From assembly GCA_021018815.1 (NCBI GenBank), contig JAITYX010000004.1, positions 8,379,501 to 8,443,500 on the forward strand: 64,000 nucleotides of DNA, in the 5' to 3' direction. The position numbers and the translations under genes are program-made. Positions 43,980-56,699 of this stretch are shown one piece after another. Within the stretch, counting starts at the first letter, position 1. Each line of letters opens with the position of its first letter. This stretch comes from Talinum fruticosum (lineage: Eukaryota; Streptophyta; Magnoliopsida; Caryophyllales; Talinaceae). The notes under the pieces were generated by a model that saw only the letters and a program-made list of their open reading frames with translations, did no database searches and had not been told where the DNA came from.

Positions 43980-44637
43980 GAAGCAATTCACTCTTGTCTT
44001 ATTCTAATTGATAAAGTATACATAACTAATTTATGGGTAGTCATTATTTTTCTCTCTATCATGAATTTTTGATGGAAAAAGGGAAACTTGGTTGATTAAT
44101 ATATAAATTAGAGGATGAAACAGTCGCCACCCAGTAAGAGGAGTAAATCTAGGCTTAAATTTTGGGCATAACTTGGAGTTAAAATGCACCAATTGGATTT
44201 TTGGGTAAAGTTATTTATTTTCATTAACTCTATATGGATGCATTACAATACTAAAATGTATAAAATTAATAATTTAATAAAAAAGAAAATATTACCAAGA
44301 GATCAGTTAGATAAGTGATAGCACTACTACATTTTATTCTTATAAAAATCTTTTTTTCTATAAGACGATATTATATATGTGTACGTATACGTATAAGACA
44401 ATATTATATATGTGTCTGTGCAACTCAAAATATTAAATCATATACAGAAATATTAAAATATTATAAGTAATTTAATTATATAAATATGGTTCTTGAAAAT
44501 AACAAATAAGCTATTATAAGTAATGTTTTACAAACATAACTTGGGCCAATAACAAGCAAACAATGTAGGACTTTATATAAGTGAAGATGTGGGTTATTAC
44601 GATAATAATAATGGGACGGATGGAGTATCATCATCGC
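43980..44637. other. Spacer between the ENTH and BAHD genes, no gene seen
   Basis: AT-rich sequence with a short imperfect duplication of (G/A)ACGATATTATATATGTG(T/C) near 44383-44418. It should contain the BAHD gene's 3' UTR and terminator and the ENTH promoter. A TATATAATT candidate for the ENTH gene is at about 43905-43913 on the minus strand, only about 50 bp before its ATG. Confidence 0.45.
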
Positions 44638-46417
44638 TTATGAACTTATCAAGTCCAAGGAAAAGGGTTGAAAAATATTGGGTGCATTTGCTTCAATAAA
44701 ATGAATTTGACTCTGAAGAATATGCATATAAACCACCCAATCTCCATTCATAGTTGGACTTGGCATGGGCATGATGTATCCACAATTACCACCCCATGGA
44801 AAATGGTATGACCCGAATGCTGGTTTGCCCCACCCGAAATCCACTTCTGAAATTGGAAACCTCAGCCCAGATGAAACCACAAAAGCTGGCCCATCATCGT
44901 TCCCTGCCCAATAAATCTTGGACAAAATGGGCTTCGGCTTATGCTCCTCAACCCAATCAATCAGACCCAAAAAGTGCTCCTTCTTCACTGCTGGTTCTAG
45001 GAAATTTTGGACTTGTTCTCCCACCCAACTCAGTGGGTTTTCATCCAAATCTCCTCCCTTGTGCTTCCCAAATGGCACAGCAAGGACGTTGCCAAAGTAG
45101 GAGGCTAAAGATGCCCTTCTGTCTTGGCTTTCTTCATGACTTAGTCTTGTCCTTCCTGCAATGGCATAGAAAATCAATATCAAATTGAAAAATGGAAGTA
45201 CCCGAGAATTTTAAAGGGCTTGTTTGTTTCAATGGTAAAAACTAGACAACCAGCGGTGAACGGAGCAGTGTACAGTGTGCTAATGCTGAAACGAATTGAC
45301 GGGCAAATGAACAAAAGCATAATTCTTACCATCGACGACAATACCCATCTTGCAAATCTTGGAGGCATTTTCAGGAGCAGTTTGGCAAGCGTGTGAAGCA
45401 ATCATTTTCCAAAGGAAGGCACTGAAACTTTGAAGTTTAGTCCTTTTGCAGTAGCCGTTTGTAGTTGTATTAGTGTCGGTATTACTGTTGCTGGCAAGAA
45501 ACTGAAGGTGACAAAGTTGCTCAGCCGAGATGTAATATATACGGCTGATAATGGGATCCAAATTCTGCGACTTGTGATGATCATCATCTTGATCAGTGGT
45601 ACTCAACATCAATGGTGAAATCGTTATGTATTCATCGTCGAGTGTCGGGTCATATTTAAGGGGATGTCGAGGGCAAAGGAGAGATCGACGAAAACATGGA
45701 TGAACAGAAATGGGCTTAGAGGTCGCCATCTCTGCCCACATCACCAAAAACATGTTTGTTGAATAAGCATCTGCGACTCGATGATCGAATGAACATGCGA
45801 CCACCATTCCTCCACATTTTAGGCCCGTCACCTGCAACAAGTAAAACTCTTGTATTATCATATCATCATCATATTACCGATTTTGCACAAGACATCACCA
45901 TTTCATTTGTTCTAAAAATTTAAGAAACCAACACAATATTTGTCAAATTCCTATTTTTGATGAAACAATCTGTCTTACAAAATTGTTAGAGAATTTTTCG
46001 GTCCATATGAACCATAAAAGACAAGTATAATACAATGGTGAACGGAAGAATGAAACCTAAAATCTAATATACCGAAAACCTTAATCTTGACTACTAGGCC
46101 AAGACCTCATTAGTTATAAGATTGTTAAAAATTAGTTACTGTGTTACATGTTTTTTTAGTTTTATTTTAAGGAGGTAAAAAATAAATAATTTATAGATCT
46201 TTTAGATTCCAAAAATGATTTTAAGATAACATAGCAATTGGGTATTGATGCTTTGATGTAAAATTTGACACAACTTTTTCTCACAAATCAATTGATAATA
46301 ATAATGCATACTCTGACATTGTTTAGCAAAGTCTGAATCTTTGTGCAACACATGACAATTAATGCACACACATACGCGTACAATAATAATATGCATGAAA
46401 TAAATAAATAAATAAAT

Positions 46418-46457
<40 letters not shown>

Positions 46458-48235
46458 CGAAATAATATATATGCATATTAATTAGGTACATACGCGTACA
46501 ATAATCATCTGAGCTTTCACGAGTGTATATATATATGTAATGATAACTAACATATTATGCATGTAATAATATTATAGCGCAGATTCTTTCATAATTAAAA
46601 AATATCTCAACTATAATTATAAACTCATTTAATTAAAATAATTGTAAATCGTCGACCATCTTTCTCAAATTTTGAACGGTATCTCTCTCCGCCCACTGCC
46701 TATTGACGCTATGGTTCGAGATTGTGAAAAACATACACGGAGAGACTAAATAAAAAATTGATGAAATTGGATTGATTCAAATCCTGTTTTATTCAAATAT
46801 AAGTAACTGTAAAAAGTTGTAAGAAATTGTAAAGTTAGTTATTAAAAACTGTAAGAAACTGTAAAGTTATAAGTATACTAAATTAGAGCCTTAAAAAGTG
46901 AAAAATAAAAAGTTGACCACTACTGTTGACTTTGATTTTTTTGGTCTTCCAACCCCCTCTCCAAAACTATCTGATTTGGCTCTTAGCACCATTGTGTTTT
47001 AGCTTCTGTCCATGCTCAAAGGTTATGAGCGTTTAAAATCAAAACTGACCAAAAGATTCTTCACCAAAAAACCCTTAAAACAAATTCCAAAACACAGGTA
47101 ATATCAGAGGATTCGTTAGAAGCCCTGGTATACAACTTAGAAGAATCCATAACGATTTGAACAAAGAATATATCATACGTCATACTTTTGAATAGTAAAC
47201 AAAGTTTAATAATTTAACTATAAATTTAATTTGGGATGAGCGAATCTCCTTTCTGTTGCCATTTTATATATTGTTTGATGCATTGACATAATTGAAGTTA
47301 AGGAATTTCAAAATCAAGAGCACACTCTGTTTTGTTTTCTAGTGCTTGAAAATGAACTAATAAAAAGAAACAGTGCTTCCATGGGAAATGAATAGGCAAA
47401 ATCAAAAAGAGAGAGGAAGAGAGTACGTTCTTTTTTTTTTTTTTTTTAATAAAATTATAAGAGAAAGAGTAGTGAGGTTAACCTGCTCTATAAATTAAAA
47501 GGTAATAATTTTTAATTAGTGAGATCTGTTTAATTTATATCAACGGTTGAGATTGTTAACATAATTAAAACTAAATTCAAATGTGGTCGAATATTCGACT
47601 TATTAATTAAAGATGTTTCTAGTATTTTATCATTCTCACCAACCCCAGTCTCCTCATTTGATATTATAGGTAATGAATAATGATTGGTTTGAGGCCATGT
47701 TTAATCTATTAATTCTATGGTTTTAATTTGGAGTCAATATAATCTCCATTGAAAAGATAACGACTGCCTACTAATTAAGTTGAGGAGTTTAGTAAAATCG
47801 GAGGATTACCTGAACAGCAAGAAGACCTTCCTTCTTTGTTGGAACGAACTTGCCTTCAATACTCTGATCAGGATTGTACAAGTTGACCTCGCTAAGCTCA
47901 ACATCAGCAACGGCTTCCACGAACTCAGCTCCACGGTTGTTGCACCTGAACTCGGCCTCGCTCTCGTTCTCGGCAACTTCACCTGCAAACGGGTAGAAGA
48001 ATGCCAAAGCCTGTGCCAAAGCCTTCTTTAGCACACCCACCTTCGCATTGAAGGACTTCTCGTTGTTTTTGTGATCATCGTTTTTGTAGCAGAAGAAGAC
48101 GCCGCAATCCACCGCAGGCAATATCCAGTCTAAGTTCGAAAATGGCAGGCTGTGGTGGTCTTGCGTTGGCACCACCGCTCCCACCGCCTGCTTTGCGGTG
48201 GTTGTCACCGTGAAGTTGCCGTCAGCAACCACCAT
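44638..48235 (-). CDS. BAHD-family acyltransferase, three exons
   Basis: Exons are 48235-47810, 45831-45330 and 45155-44638, joined in frame to 481 residues. Introns are GT..AG, with a first intron of 1978 bp and a second of 174 bp. BAHD enzymes transfer acyl groups from CoA thioesters to alcohols or amines in the cytosol. The catalytic HxxxD is H159-R-V-A-D163, within VVACSFDHRVADAYS. The structural DFGWG motif is at 415-419. Other family signs are SNLDWILPAVDCGVFFCYK near the N-terminus, IVVDGRTRL at the second junction and CGYIMPMPSP near the C-terminus. These most resemble, from memory, the coniferyl-alcohol or shikimate/hydroxycinnamoyl-type group, but the acceptor cannot be told from sequence. 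All catalytic residues are present and no disruption was found. The ATG at 48235 is used because a TATA box lies about 100 bp upstream. Confidence 0.93.
46402..46454. repeat. (AAAT)n/(AT)n microsatellite in BAHD intron 1
   Basis: About five AAAT-type units are followed by about 17 AT units. Confidence 0.85.
46787..46900. mobile_element. MITE-like fragment in BAHD intron 1
   Basis: TGTTTTATTCAAATATAAGTAACTG with several AACTGTAA(A)(G) words resembles the arms of the MITE-like element at 33568-33846. The right end reads AAATTAGAGCC, near the complement of the left arm's GGCTCT(A/G)TTTT. No TSD was seen. Confidence 0.4.
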
Positions 48236-48334
48236 TTGATCGAGGGATGATAGGGACAAGAGTTTTCTACGAGTTACTAGGAGGAGTATGGGGTTTGGGA
48301 TCGATATTTGGTGATCAGTTGGAGGGATGCCCTA

Positions 48335-48346
48335 GAGTATATATAG
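48335..48346 (-). promoter_or_regulatory. TATA box of the BAHD gene
   Basis: The minus strand reads CTATATATACTC about 100 bp upstream of the ATG at 48235. This predicts a 5' UTR of roughly 70 nt. Confidence 0.7.
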
Positions 48347-48349
48347 AAT

Positions 48350-48658
48350 TTCAAAAACTGTATTTTTACTGAGAAAAATACTAAAAGTATATATTGTATT
48401 TTAGTTGGTTGGTTTTAATTTTTTTTTATTAAACTTTCTATTTTTAGGGTGATATTTTTCATATCATATTATTCATGTTATATTAGTAAAAAATTTAATA
48501 TTTATTTTATTAGTGTACTTAAAATGATTGATAATATTTTATGTCAACTAAACCAAATCATTGAAATTTGGGGTTTTTATTTAATATTAGGCCTATTGCA
48601 AGAGTATTAATTATTTTTTTATAATTAATTTTTAATTTTTATTATTTTTCATTAATTT
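48350..48658. other. BAHD upstream region, no further gene
   Basis: AT-rich sequence with T runs. It presumably holds the distal BAHD promoter. No clear cis-element beyond the TATA box was seen. Confidence 0.4.
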
Positions 48659-51012
48659 TTTTATAAGATTAGCAATATTATTACCACTTTCATTACCAAA
48701 CTGTACAAGACATTAAAGTCTGGACGGTGTACCCCTAAGCTTTTAATGTTAGAGGAATTTTAGTAACAACTTAGCTCTAGGTTTCTTAGAACTTTTTGCA
48801 ATGTATAACAGTCTACTAACCGTAATCTGTTCGCAGCTTATTATGATCTACTTTACACTTTGTTAAATCCCCTATAAATTCTGTAATTCCTGGCACTCCG
48901 GATGCTATAGGTGGTAGCTCTTAGGCATAGTATGAAAGTCTCTCTGAAGGTTTTGTTGTTGAAACCTTGTTACAGTTGATGGTTGGGCTCTTGTTTTGGT
49001 ATTGGGATTCATGAAGGCATTCCAATGATGACATGATGTTGTGATAGATGGTTTGACTAATAGCACAAACATAGAAGAGATGCTCATGTGATTCAGCGCT
49101 GTTGTAACATAAGGAGCAAGTCTCACTAGTCCGAATACCTATATTTCTTAATTTATTTTTTATTTGCAACCTTTGTTTCATCATCCTCCGGAAACGAGAA
49201 TTTGTGTTTAGGAATATTGATTCCGCTTCAAGTATACTTTGTCAATGTATTAGTTTGCATGTTTCCAAGCATCCAATGATAACCATTAGTAATAGTATAA
49301 CATTCAAAGTAGTGGTGAGTTCGGTCTCGCCATGATAGCGCTTTTCAAAAATTTCCCGGAGCTTCGGTAATTTTCTGTGATGCCATGTTGCTTGTGATAT
49401 TGGTTCTGCATTTCTAATGTCTCCACCTTTCATATAGATTTCACTGACCGTTTTCACCCATACACATTGTTTGTTTGCATATAGGTATCATAGATGCTTT
49501 GCCACAACTGCTTGATTCCATTTTTGTAAGTTTTTAATACCCAGCCCCGGGCTTTCTTAGGCATGCAAATTGTGCTCCATGCTACATGAGGTGGTTTCCC
49601 ATATGTGGATGATTGGTTCCGTAAGAAATTTCTGCAAATATCTTCAATATCCTTGATGATGCTTTGTGGGAGAATGAATAAGGAAGACTAATATGTATGC
49701 AGAGAAAAAAGTATGGAGTTAATGAGCTACAATCTCCTAGCATAGGATTGGTGCTTAGATTACCAAACCTTGATTCTAGCATTGATTTTCTCAGTGAGTT
49801 TACTGCATAGTAAGTATGGAGTTGATATGCTCCATGCGTAGAATAGGTTCTTAGATATGTAATTAATTTATAAACGTTAAAATTAATAATAATTTAAAAA
49901 ATATAAGAGGATATATTTTTAAGTTTTTCTCAACTTACTCTAGTAACTTATTTTTCAGTACTTCTACTTAACTCATTATTTACTTTTTCTCTTTTTTTTA
50001 GTTTTAAACTTTAAAATCTCAATTTTTAAAAAAATTATCTTTAGAGTGAAAATAATATTTTGTCTAAATGAACAATATTCTTCGATATTATTCATAAAAT
50101 TAAAATAAATTAGTTTTAGAAATAAACGTCCGACCTAATGAACGCATGACATGAAATTCTGTAAAAAAAATTAGTCAATCTTTAATTTATAATTAATTAA
50201 ATTTATGAATCATTTAAACACCTATCTTACATTATTGTAATCCTACATGTCAATCATACATTGATTCTACCTAACTTTATATATATATATATATATATAT
50301 TCATTGAAAATTTTGTAATTGAAAGAATGTCATAATTTTATTATTTTAATATGTAATGCCCTAACGTAATGTTACTAATTTTGTTCCATGGTTAAACATT
50401 TTTACAATTTTTTAAGTTAAGAGAAATTTTTACCGTTCGAATATATTTTTTTTGTGAGAAAAGATTTTGGAGTTTTTTAAGATTAGTTGTTTAAGTAGGA
50501 GTTTGTGATAAATATTATAGTTAAATAAAATAATGAATTATTGATCTTTGCTTAACCCATTATACATAAAATAAAACTTTAGTATGAATTTTTGTGGGAA
50601 GTCAAACTACTATACATGGCATTTTTAAATTGGAGTAGGTAAATAGTAGCTATTATAGTTGTTTATTTGTCGGAAAAATATATAGAAATATATGACCATA
50701 GCCTTATATGATATGAAAGATAAACCAAAATTTATTTAAGCTAAAAGTTACGTTCATTTTTTTCTTCATATTCACAACTTATTTATTAAATATCTTAATT
50801 ATTTTTTAATAACGTTAATAATGTCTTTTTAGTATACAGATTAGGGACTTTATATATATATATATATAAAAAGATTAGGGACTAATGGTCTAAGGCTATT
50901 GATTCAGTAAAGAATGTATTTTGAGGGAGAATATCCTTTTTTTTCGAGAAATTTGAGGGAGGGAATCCTTTTTTTTCGAGAAATCGAGGATCATGATAAT
51001 ACAGGTGAATTT
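48659..51012. repeat. Segmental duplication, copy A
   Basis: It runs from TTATAAGATTAGCAATATTA to GATAATACAGGTGAATTT. The same start, order and end are found at 57912-59404 in direct orientation. The shared sequence includes a LINE 3' fragment and adjoining non-LINE DNA (for example GATTAGGGACTAATGGTCTA). Copy A has about 880 bp (about 49645-50523) that copy B lacks. Confidence 0.88.
48900..49860 (-). pseudogene. LINE 3' fragment (RT end and zf-RVT), minus strand
   Basis: Read on the minus strand it encodes GIKNLQKWNQAVVAKHLW and CVWVK near 49540-49450, then LPKLREIFEKR, RLQIKNKLRNIGIR and CSLCYNSAESHEHLFYVC (49050-49110). The last is the zf-RVT zinc motif CxxCxxxxExxxHxxxxC. The LINE's 3' end is near 48659, next to an A-rich tail on the minus strand. 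It is 5'-truncated and broken by stops. Confidence 0.82.
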
Positions 51013-52176
51013 TAAAATTTTAAATAAATAATATAATATAATTCATTTATGAAGATAGACTCTAAATTGATTTCCATAAAATAAACAATGCTATATAATA
51101 AATTCCACTCAATGCTATACAAAATAAAATGCACGTGACAGTAATTTTTTTTTTTTTTTATAAAAAAGTTCCTCTGAATAGACTTTGCCGGTTGCTTTAT
51201 AATGTACAAAATGCTGTTTTAGGAATATAAATTTCCCAAGTGGATTACAACAATATAATTTAGCCACATGATTACTGTAAAAGTAATTACACGACTGATA
51301 AAAAAGCAACCAATCTTTACCGTCCAAAGTAATAATATAATTGTAAAATAATCTCAGCTCAGTCCTCAACATATATTCCTTTGGCAATTATTTTAAAGAG
51401 TATCTTTTACATCAGGTGGTGAATTTTATAGTCACCCTGTAACATTAGAATATAACACATCTGACTTTTTTTAAAAAAATTTTCGGGATTGTGGTAAATA
51501 ATTATCATTTATTTCCAAAACGCATAACAGTATGCAACTTACATTTTTTCCTGAAAACGGTAAACAATTATCATTATTTTTCAAAAGGCACACACTAAAG
51601 TACCTGAGAAAATTGGCACAAGAAAAATAGATAATTACAATTATCATCCCTTGGAGCAGAACACAAACTACAAAAAATTGGGACCTGAATTCCCCTCCTG
51701 TTAAGCGTATCAGTTGAAGCAAGCCTGTTTTGTGCTACCAACCACAAAATAAACTCAGACCCACCTACCCAACCTCCAACTTATAAAATTTTTTCCACCA
51801 ATAAACTGGACCAGCAGAAGGATGCAGGAAATTATAACAAGTATATATTAAACTTTCTCACATGACACTCATGTAACCATAACTATCACCAAAACCAAAA
51901 GCCTCGACTTACATCTCCCCAAGAGAAAAAATCATCCTCCATCACAAGCATCAAGATAGTGGGGCTACACAGATAACAAGTCAGCCCCTTGTAATATATA
52001 CATTTCAGGTCAATGTGCCACCAGAGAATCCTTTTTCCAGAATTTCCAAACCCACGTTAGACAAAGTACTTCGATTGTTCCATGACAACAACTCCATAAA
52101 AGTCTACTACAATGTCTCCCATCTTTATGGATGATCTGTTTGGGCAAACAAAATACAGAGGACCAAAAACTGATGA
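51013..52176. other. Spacer between the segmental copy and the copia B area, no gene seen
   Basis: AT-rich up to about 51720 and more balanced after that. An internal repeat of (T)AATTATCATT(T)ATTT(C/T)(C/A)AAA occurs near 51498 and 51567. No domain was recognised. Confidence 0.45.
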
Positions 52177-52186
52177 CATTACTAAA

Positions 52187-52371
52187 GGAACCACTTTTAA
52201 CGACGGTTAAAAGGACAAATCATCATGAAAAATGAACCAAGTGACATTTTTGTAAATAAGTGACGTTGTTTACCACCTATGACAACAGTTGTTTCAATGA
52301 ACCGTCGTCATATGTTAGGTTTTCAACATATTACTACGGTTCATTAAAAGAACCGTAGTCATAGGTAATAC
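52187..52371. repeat. CACTA-like subterminal repeats flanking copia B (left)
   Basis: Words such as TTTTAACGACGGTTAAAAG, GAACCGTCGTCATA and CTACGGTTCATTAAAAGAACC recur in both orientations, as in a CACTA subterminal array. Related words (CTACGGTTCTTTCATTGAACT, 57391-57411) continue to the right of copia B, so copia B may have inserted in this array. A worn terminus CATTACTAAAGG is near 52177. A matching right terminus is uncertain. Confidence 0.5.
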
Positions 52372-52529
52372 TATTAGGATATTGTTGTATCCGACTAGGA
52401 GTTCGATTGTAGTTATTGTATATGTTTACAATTTACTAGTTCTCTTCTGTGTAAGACTTTAAACATGGAGTTCTATGTGTCTTGTAATTCTCTTTACTCA
52501 GTATATATATACAACACACGTCCAAGGGA
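52372..52529 (+). repeat. 5' LTR of copia B
   Basis: It starts TATTAGGATATTGTTG (a typical TGTTAGGATAT start with G to A) and contains GTATATATATAC. It aligns over 158 bp with 57233-57390. Confidence 0.85.
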
Positions 52530-52684
52530 AAGAGGCGAAACACGATTACTCCCAAAGATCTCGGCTTTCATGATATCGAGTTATGAAACGCTAAACTCCA
52601 AAAACATAGACAATAGGAGAGAACAAACAGAACAAGGATAGCAAACAAGGAGTCAATGACTTCACATCTCCTTACTTCCTAAGT

Positions 52685-53440
52685 ATGGCCGATCATCCAG
52701 GGTATATAATCAGCTCGATTATACTCAACGGAGATAATTATGGAAACCGATCTCGAATATGCATTAATGCATTGAAGTCCAAAAACAAATTTGGGTTCGT
52801 TAATGGAACAATTACGAAACCCGATGCTAATACCCCAAAAGTTGATGCACTGGGAGAAAGCAAATTCAATGGTAATCGCGTGACTCTACAATATAATTGA
52901 CAAGACTCTTCATGGATCCGTTGCATACACGGACACTCGCTCGTGAAATATGGGCGGAACTAGAAGAACGCTATTCACAGGGAAATTCTATTCGAATTCA
53001 TCAACTCAAGCAAGAAATCACACTAGTTGAATAAGGAGATCTCTCGGTGACGAATACTTCACCAAACTCAAGTCACTGTGGGACGAATTAGGAACTTACC
53101 AAGCAACACCGAGATGTACTTGCATGAGCTGCAAAAGAAGTCACCAATATTTTTGAAGAAGAGAAAGCTCATAAATTTCTCATGGGACTAAATTCGACGA
53201 AGTTCAATATCGTCAGTCCGCAATTCTCAACATTGAACCGTTGCCCAACCTTCACAAAGCCTATGCGGCCATTGTTCGAGAAGAACGACAAGCAGCAATT
53301 CACGGGACTCGGTGAGAACAGGGATAGAAGGAGCAGCCTTCGAGTATCGCAAATCAATTGGCCAGCCACCACAAATCGCGCTAAGTGCACCCATCGCCAA
53401 AAATCGGGCCACGAACGCCACTCGTGTTTCGAACTCATCG
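52685..53440 (+). pseudogene. Copia B gag with zinc knuckle
   Basis: The first frame (52685-52900) reads MADHPGYIISSIILNGDNYG and LKSKNKFGFVNGTITKP, matching copia gag (LxGxNYxxWxxxM and KxKxGFVDGxIxxP). Frame changes follow. Near 53383-53430 the knuckle reads CTHRQKSGHERHSC in place of CxxCxxxGHxxxxC, so one Cys is lost. Confidence 0.85.
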
Positions 53441-53629
53441 ACTATTTGCCTAATTGGGAAATCGAAGGTCGGGAAAGCAAACGTTGGGTCAAACCAAAAT
53501 TGGCACGGAGGGAAAACGCCGCCACCCGCAGACGGGGGAGCGACAGGGTGAACGGCTCCGGCGAACTCGGATCCGGTCGGCGGTCACGGCACTGGGAGCA
53601 ACACTAGCCATGAAAGAGAAGGAGAGGTT

Positions 53630-54720
53630 GTGGTTTCTCAAGGAGGTGAGTACGGGTTTGCTGGGTTCACCTCTTCACGAAGTTGAACAATTATTTTCCC
53701 TTTTCAAAGAAAGGGAAAACCAAGAAAATGTGGAAAAGTTAAGTGGTAAGCCTTTATTTGAATTTTTAAGTAGATGGGTTTTGGACACAGGAGCCTCTCA
53801 TCATATGACTTCTAATCTTGAAGTTTTATGTGATATATATACATTGACGCCACCAATAATTATTAGACAACCCGATGGAAGAGAAGTGCGTGTTAAAAAG
53901 CTGGGACAAGTGCAATTTGGTCCCGATATTTTTTGAAGGATGTTTTATACATACCGAGTTTTAAATGCAATCTTATCTCAACTCAAAAAGTAGCTATCAA
54001 TGATAATTGTGTTGTTTCTTATGGGCCAAATTTTTGTATTATACAGGACCTTACCTCGAAAAAGCCGATTGGAAAGGGTGATCCACGCAATGGGGTGTAC
54101 TTCTTCAAAGATATGCGTGGTGGTTTGGTGCATATGGCATCGAAGAAGAACGACTCCGTCCGATGGAATCAACATTTAGGACATCCATCTTTTGGTAGTT
54201 TAGCTTCACTATCTTCTATTTGTGAATTTAAGTTGATTAAGGAAGTCTCGGATCAGTTGCGATGTATGTCATAGGGCTAAACAAACTAGACACAATTTTC
54301 CTTTAAGTAATTCTCGTGCAAGTAAACCTTTTGATTTGATTCATTGTGATTTGTGGGGGCGATATCATACTCCATCATTCTCTAGTTGCCATTATTTTTT
54401 GTGCATAGTAGATGACTATAGTCGCGCTATTTGGGTTTACTTGCTTAGGGATAAAAAGGAAACGTATGAACATATTGTGGAATTTTGCTCTATGGTAAAA
54501 ACTCAATTTGGAACATGTGTGAAGAAGATACGGAGTGATAATGGGACTGTGTTTAAGGGAGAAGTGCAAAATTTTATCCTTAATAGTGGCATACTTCATG
54601 AAACCTCATGTGTGGATACACCTCAACGGAATGGTCGGGTAGAACAGAAAAATCACCACTTATTAAATGTTGCCGGAGCTTTAAGATTCCAAGCATCGTT
54701 GCCTATTAGGTTTTAGGGAG
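53630..54720 (+). pseudogene. Copia B protease and integrase
   Basis: The protease signature is WVLDTGASHHMTSNLEV (near 53776), with the active DTGA intact. DVLYIPSFKCNLIS follows after a one-base shift. The GAG-pre-integrase part has NQHLGHPSF. The integrase core has LIHCDLWG (first Asp), IRSDNGTVF (second Asp) and RNGRVEQKNHH (Glu), so the DDE triad is present. The HHCC finger is broken by a frame change near 54270. Stops at 53935 and 54715 interrupt the polyprotein. Confidence 0.9.
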
Positions 54721-54743
54721 AGTGTGTTCTTACAGCTGCATAT

Positions 54744-55440
54744 TTGATGAATTACACACCCACAAAGTTGCATAATTTTAAGAGTCCCTATGAGATTTTG
54801 TTCGATCTCAGCCCATCCTACGATCACTTGCGTGTCTTTGGGTGCTTGTGTTATGCAAACAACCATGACCGCAATCGGGATAAATTTGATGCTCGTGCTA
54901 CTAAGTGCATATTTTTGGGATATCCTCACGGACAAAAAGGGTGGCAAGTTTATGATCTTGAGAGCAAGAAAATATTCGTTTCATGGGATGTTATATTTTA
55001 TGAAACAAAATTCCCTATTGCCTCCAACCTAACTTCAACACCACAAAATTCACAAACCTCACCTATTTCCACAAATTTCACAACCCAATTACTTCCGGAC
55101 CATGATCCTTGCTTAGCACATAGGAGCGCAAGCCCACATGACCACCAAGCCATTGTTTCATCCTTAACCGGGCCCCAATCACCGACCCACTCGGAACCAA
55201 GCACAGGCGCCACTGGTTGCGCCCAATACCTCTGCTCCGCATGGGCCGCCGAATCCTCCGTCATTCCAGCCCAAAGCCTAATTCGGGTAAACCTCCACCT
55301 TACCCAACAGCCTAGTAGCGCATGGGCCTCCAGTAACCCTCTACTTCAGCTGACCCGGATGAATATTTACCCCTTCTTACAACATCTCAGCCTCCATCCT
55401 CAATGGGCCAAACGGATGGGCCTGGCAATAGAGCACCGGT
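54744..55440 (+). pseudogene. Copia B integrase C-terminus and linker
   Basis: The frame reads KSPYEILFDLSPSYDHLRVF, ATKCIFLGYPHGQKGWQVYD and IFVSWDVIFYE, the usual copia integrase tail. A Pro/Ser-rich linker leads toward reverse transcriptase. Confidence 0.88.
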
Positions 55441-55689
55441 GAATGATCCGGAAGATGTCTCTAATGAGGGGAGTCGACACCCAACATCACTCTAGCCCGT
55501 CCATAACGAGACCGTCGACCACCACCACATCTCCGCGACTATGTCCGCCATGCCATCGATAATGACACCCTTGCCTCGACACCGCCTCATGACGCTTCTT
55601 CAGGTAATCCTCATCCTTTGGCTCATTTTGTTAACTATGACCGGTTTTCTTCTGCTCATTGTGCTTTATTAGCGGCCATTACCTCTGGC

Positions 55690-56660
55690 AATGAGCTTCA
55701 TCACTTTTCCCAAGCAGTTCAGGATCCTCAATGGCATAAGGCAATGGCACACGAAATTTTCACTCTTGAAGACAACAACACCGGGAACTCGGTCCACTAC
55801 CTCCGGGCAAAAAGGCTCTTGGATGCAAATGGGTCTACAAAATCAAATACAATGCGGATGGGATGGTAGAACATTTTGAAGCACGACTTGTTACTTTGGG
55901 GAACCACCAGGTTGAAGTAGAAGATTACCATGAGACTTTTGCTCCGAGTCGCCAAAATGGTCACCGTGCGCACTCTTTTAACTATAGCAGCAGCCAAAGG
56001 ATGGAGTCTACATCAGATGGACGTACACAATGCTTTTCTTCACGGTGATTTGGATGAAGATATATACATGAGACTCCCACCTGGTTTTCGGACTTCACAA
56101 CCACATGTAGTATGCAAATTGAAAAAGTCTCTCTATAGTCTTCGACAGGCACTTCGTTAGTGGTATTTTAAACCGGCATCCGCATTATAGGACTATGGAT
56201 TCCAACAATCCCTCTTAGATCATTCCTTGTTCACTTATACCAAAGGATAAATTTCTAGCTCGCTAGTATATGTGGATGATCTAGTCCTAACTGGAAATGA
56301 TATATCCTTTTGCAGTAGCTTTAAAGATTATCTCGCACACACGGTTCAAATTAAAAGACTTGAGCCCACTCAAGTATTTTTTAGGAATTGAAGTGGCTCG
56401 CTCGCCTACCGGGTTATTCTTGTGCCAACGTAAGTACACATTGGATATGCTATCCAAGACAGGGATGCGTGGGTGTAAACCTTGTACATTCCTTATAGTG
56501 CAACAACACAAACTTGCACTAGATTCGAGAGATCCAATTTCGATCCAAGTCAATATCGACGTCTAATAGGAAGATTAATCTACCTCACCATCACTCATCC
56601 AGAAATTACATATTCAGTACATATACTTAGCCAGTTCATGCAAGATCCAAGGCAAGGTCA
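55690..56660 (+). pseudogene. Copia B reverse transcriptase
   Basis: Pieces in different frames give [59 protein letters not shown] and SSLVYVDDLVLTGND (near 56262-56300). The catalytic YVDD is intact. FLGIEVARSPTGLFLCQRKY and [18 protein letters not shown] follow. Several stops are present. Confidence 0.9.
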
Positions 56661-56699
56661 CTAGGATGCAGCTGTTCATCTCCTTCGCTATCTCAAATC

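Noticed and set aside
45280..45401. 73-codon minus-strand frame overlapping the BAHD gene
   Set aside because: It is a shadow frame over the end of exon 2 and intron 2. The in-frame BAHD model explains the region.
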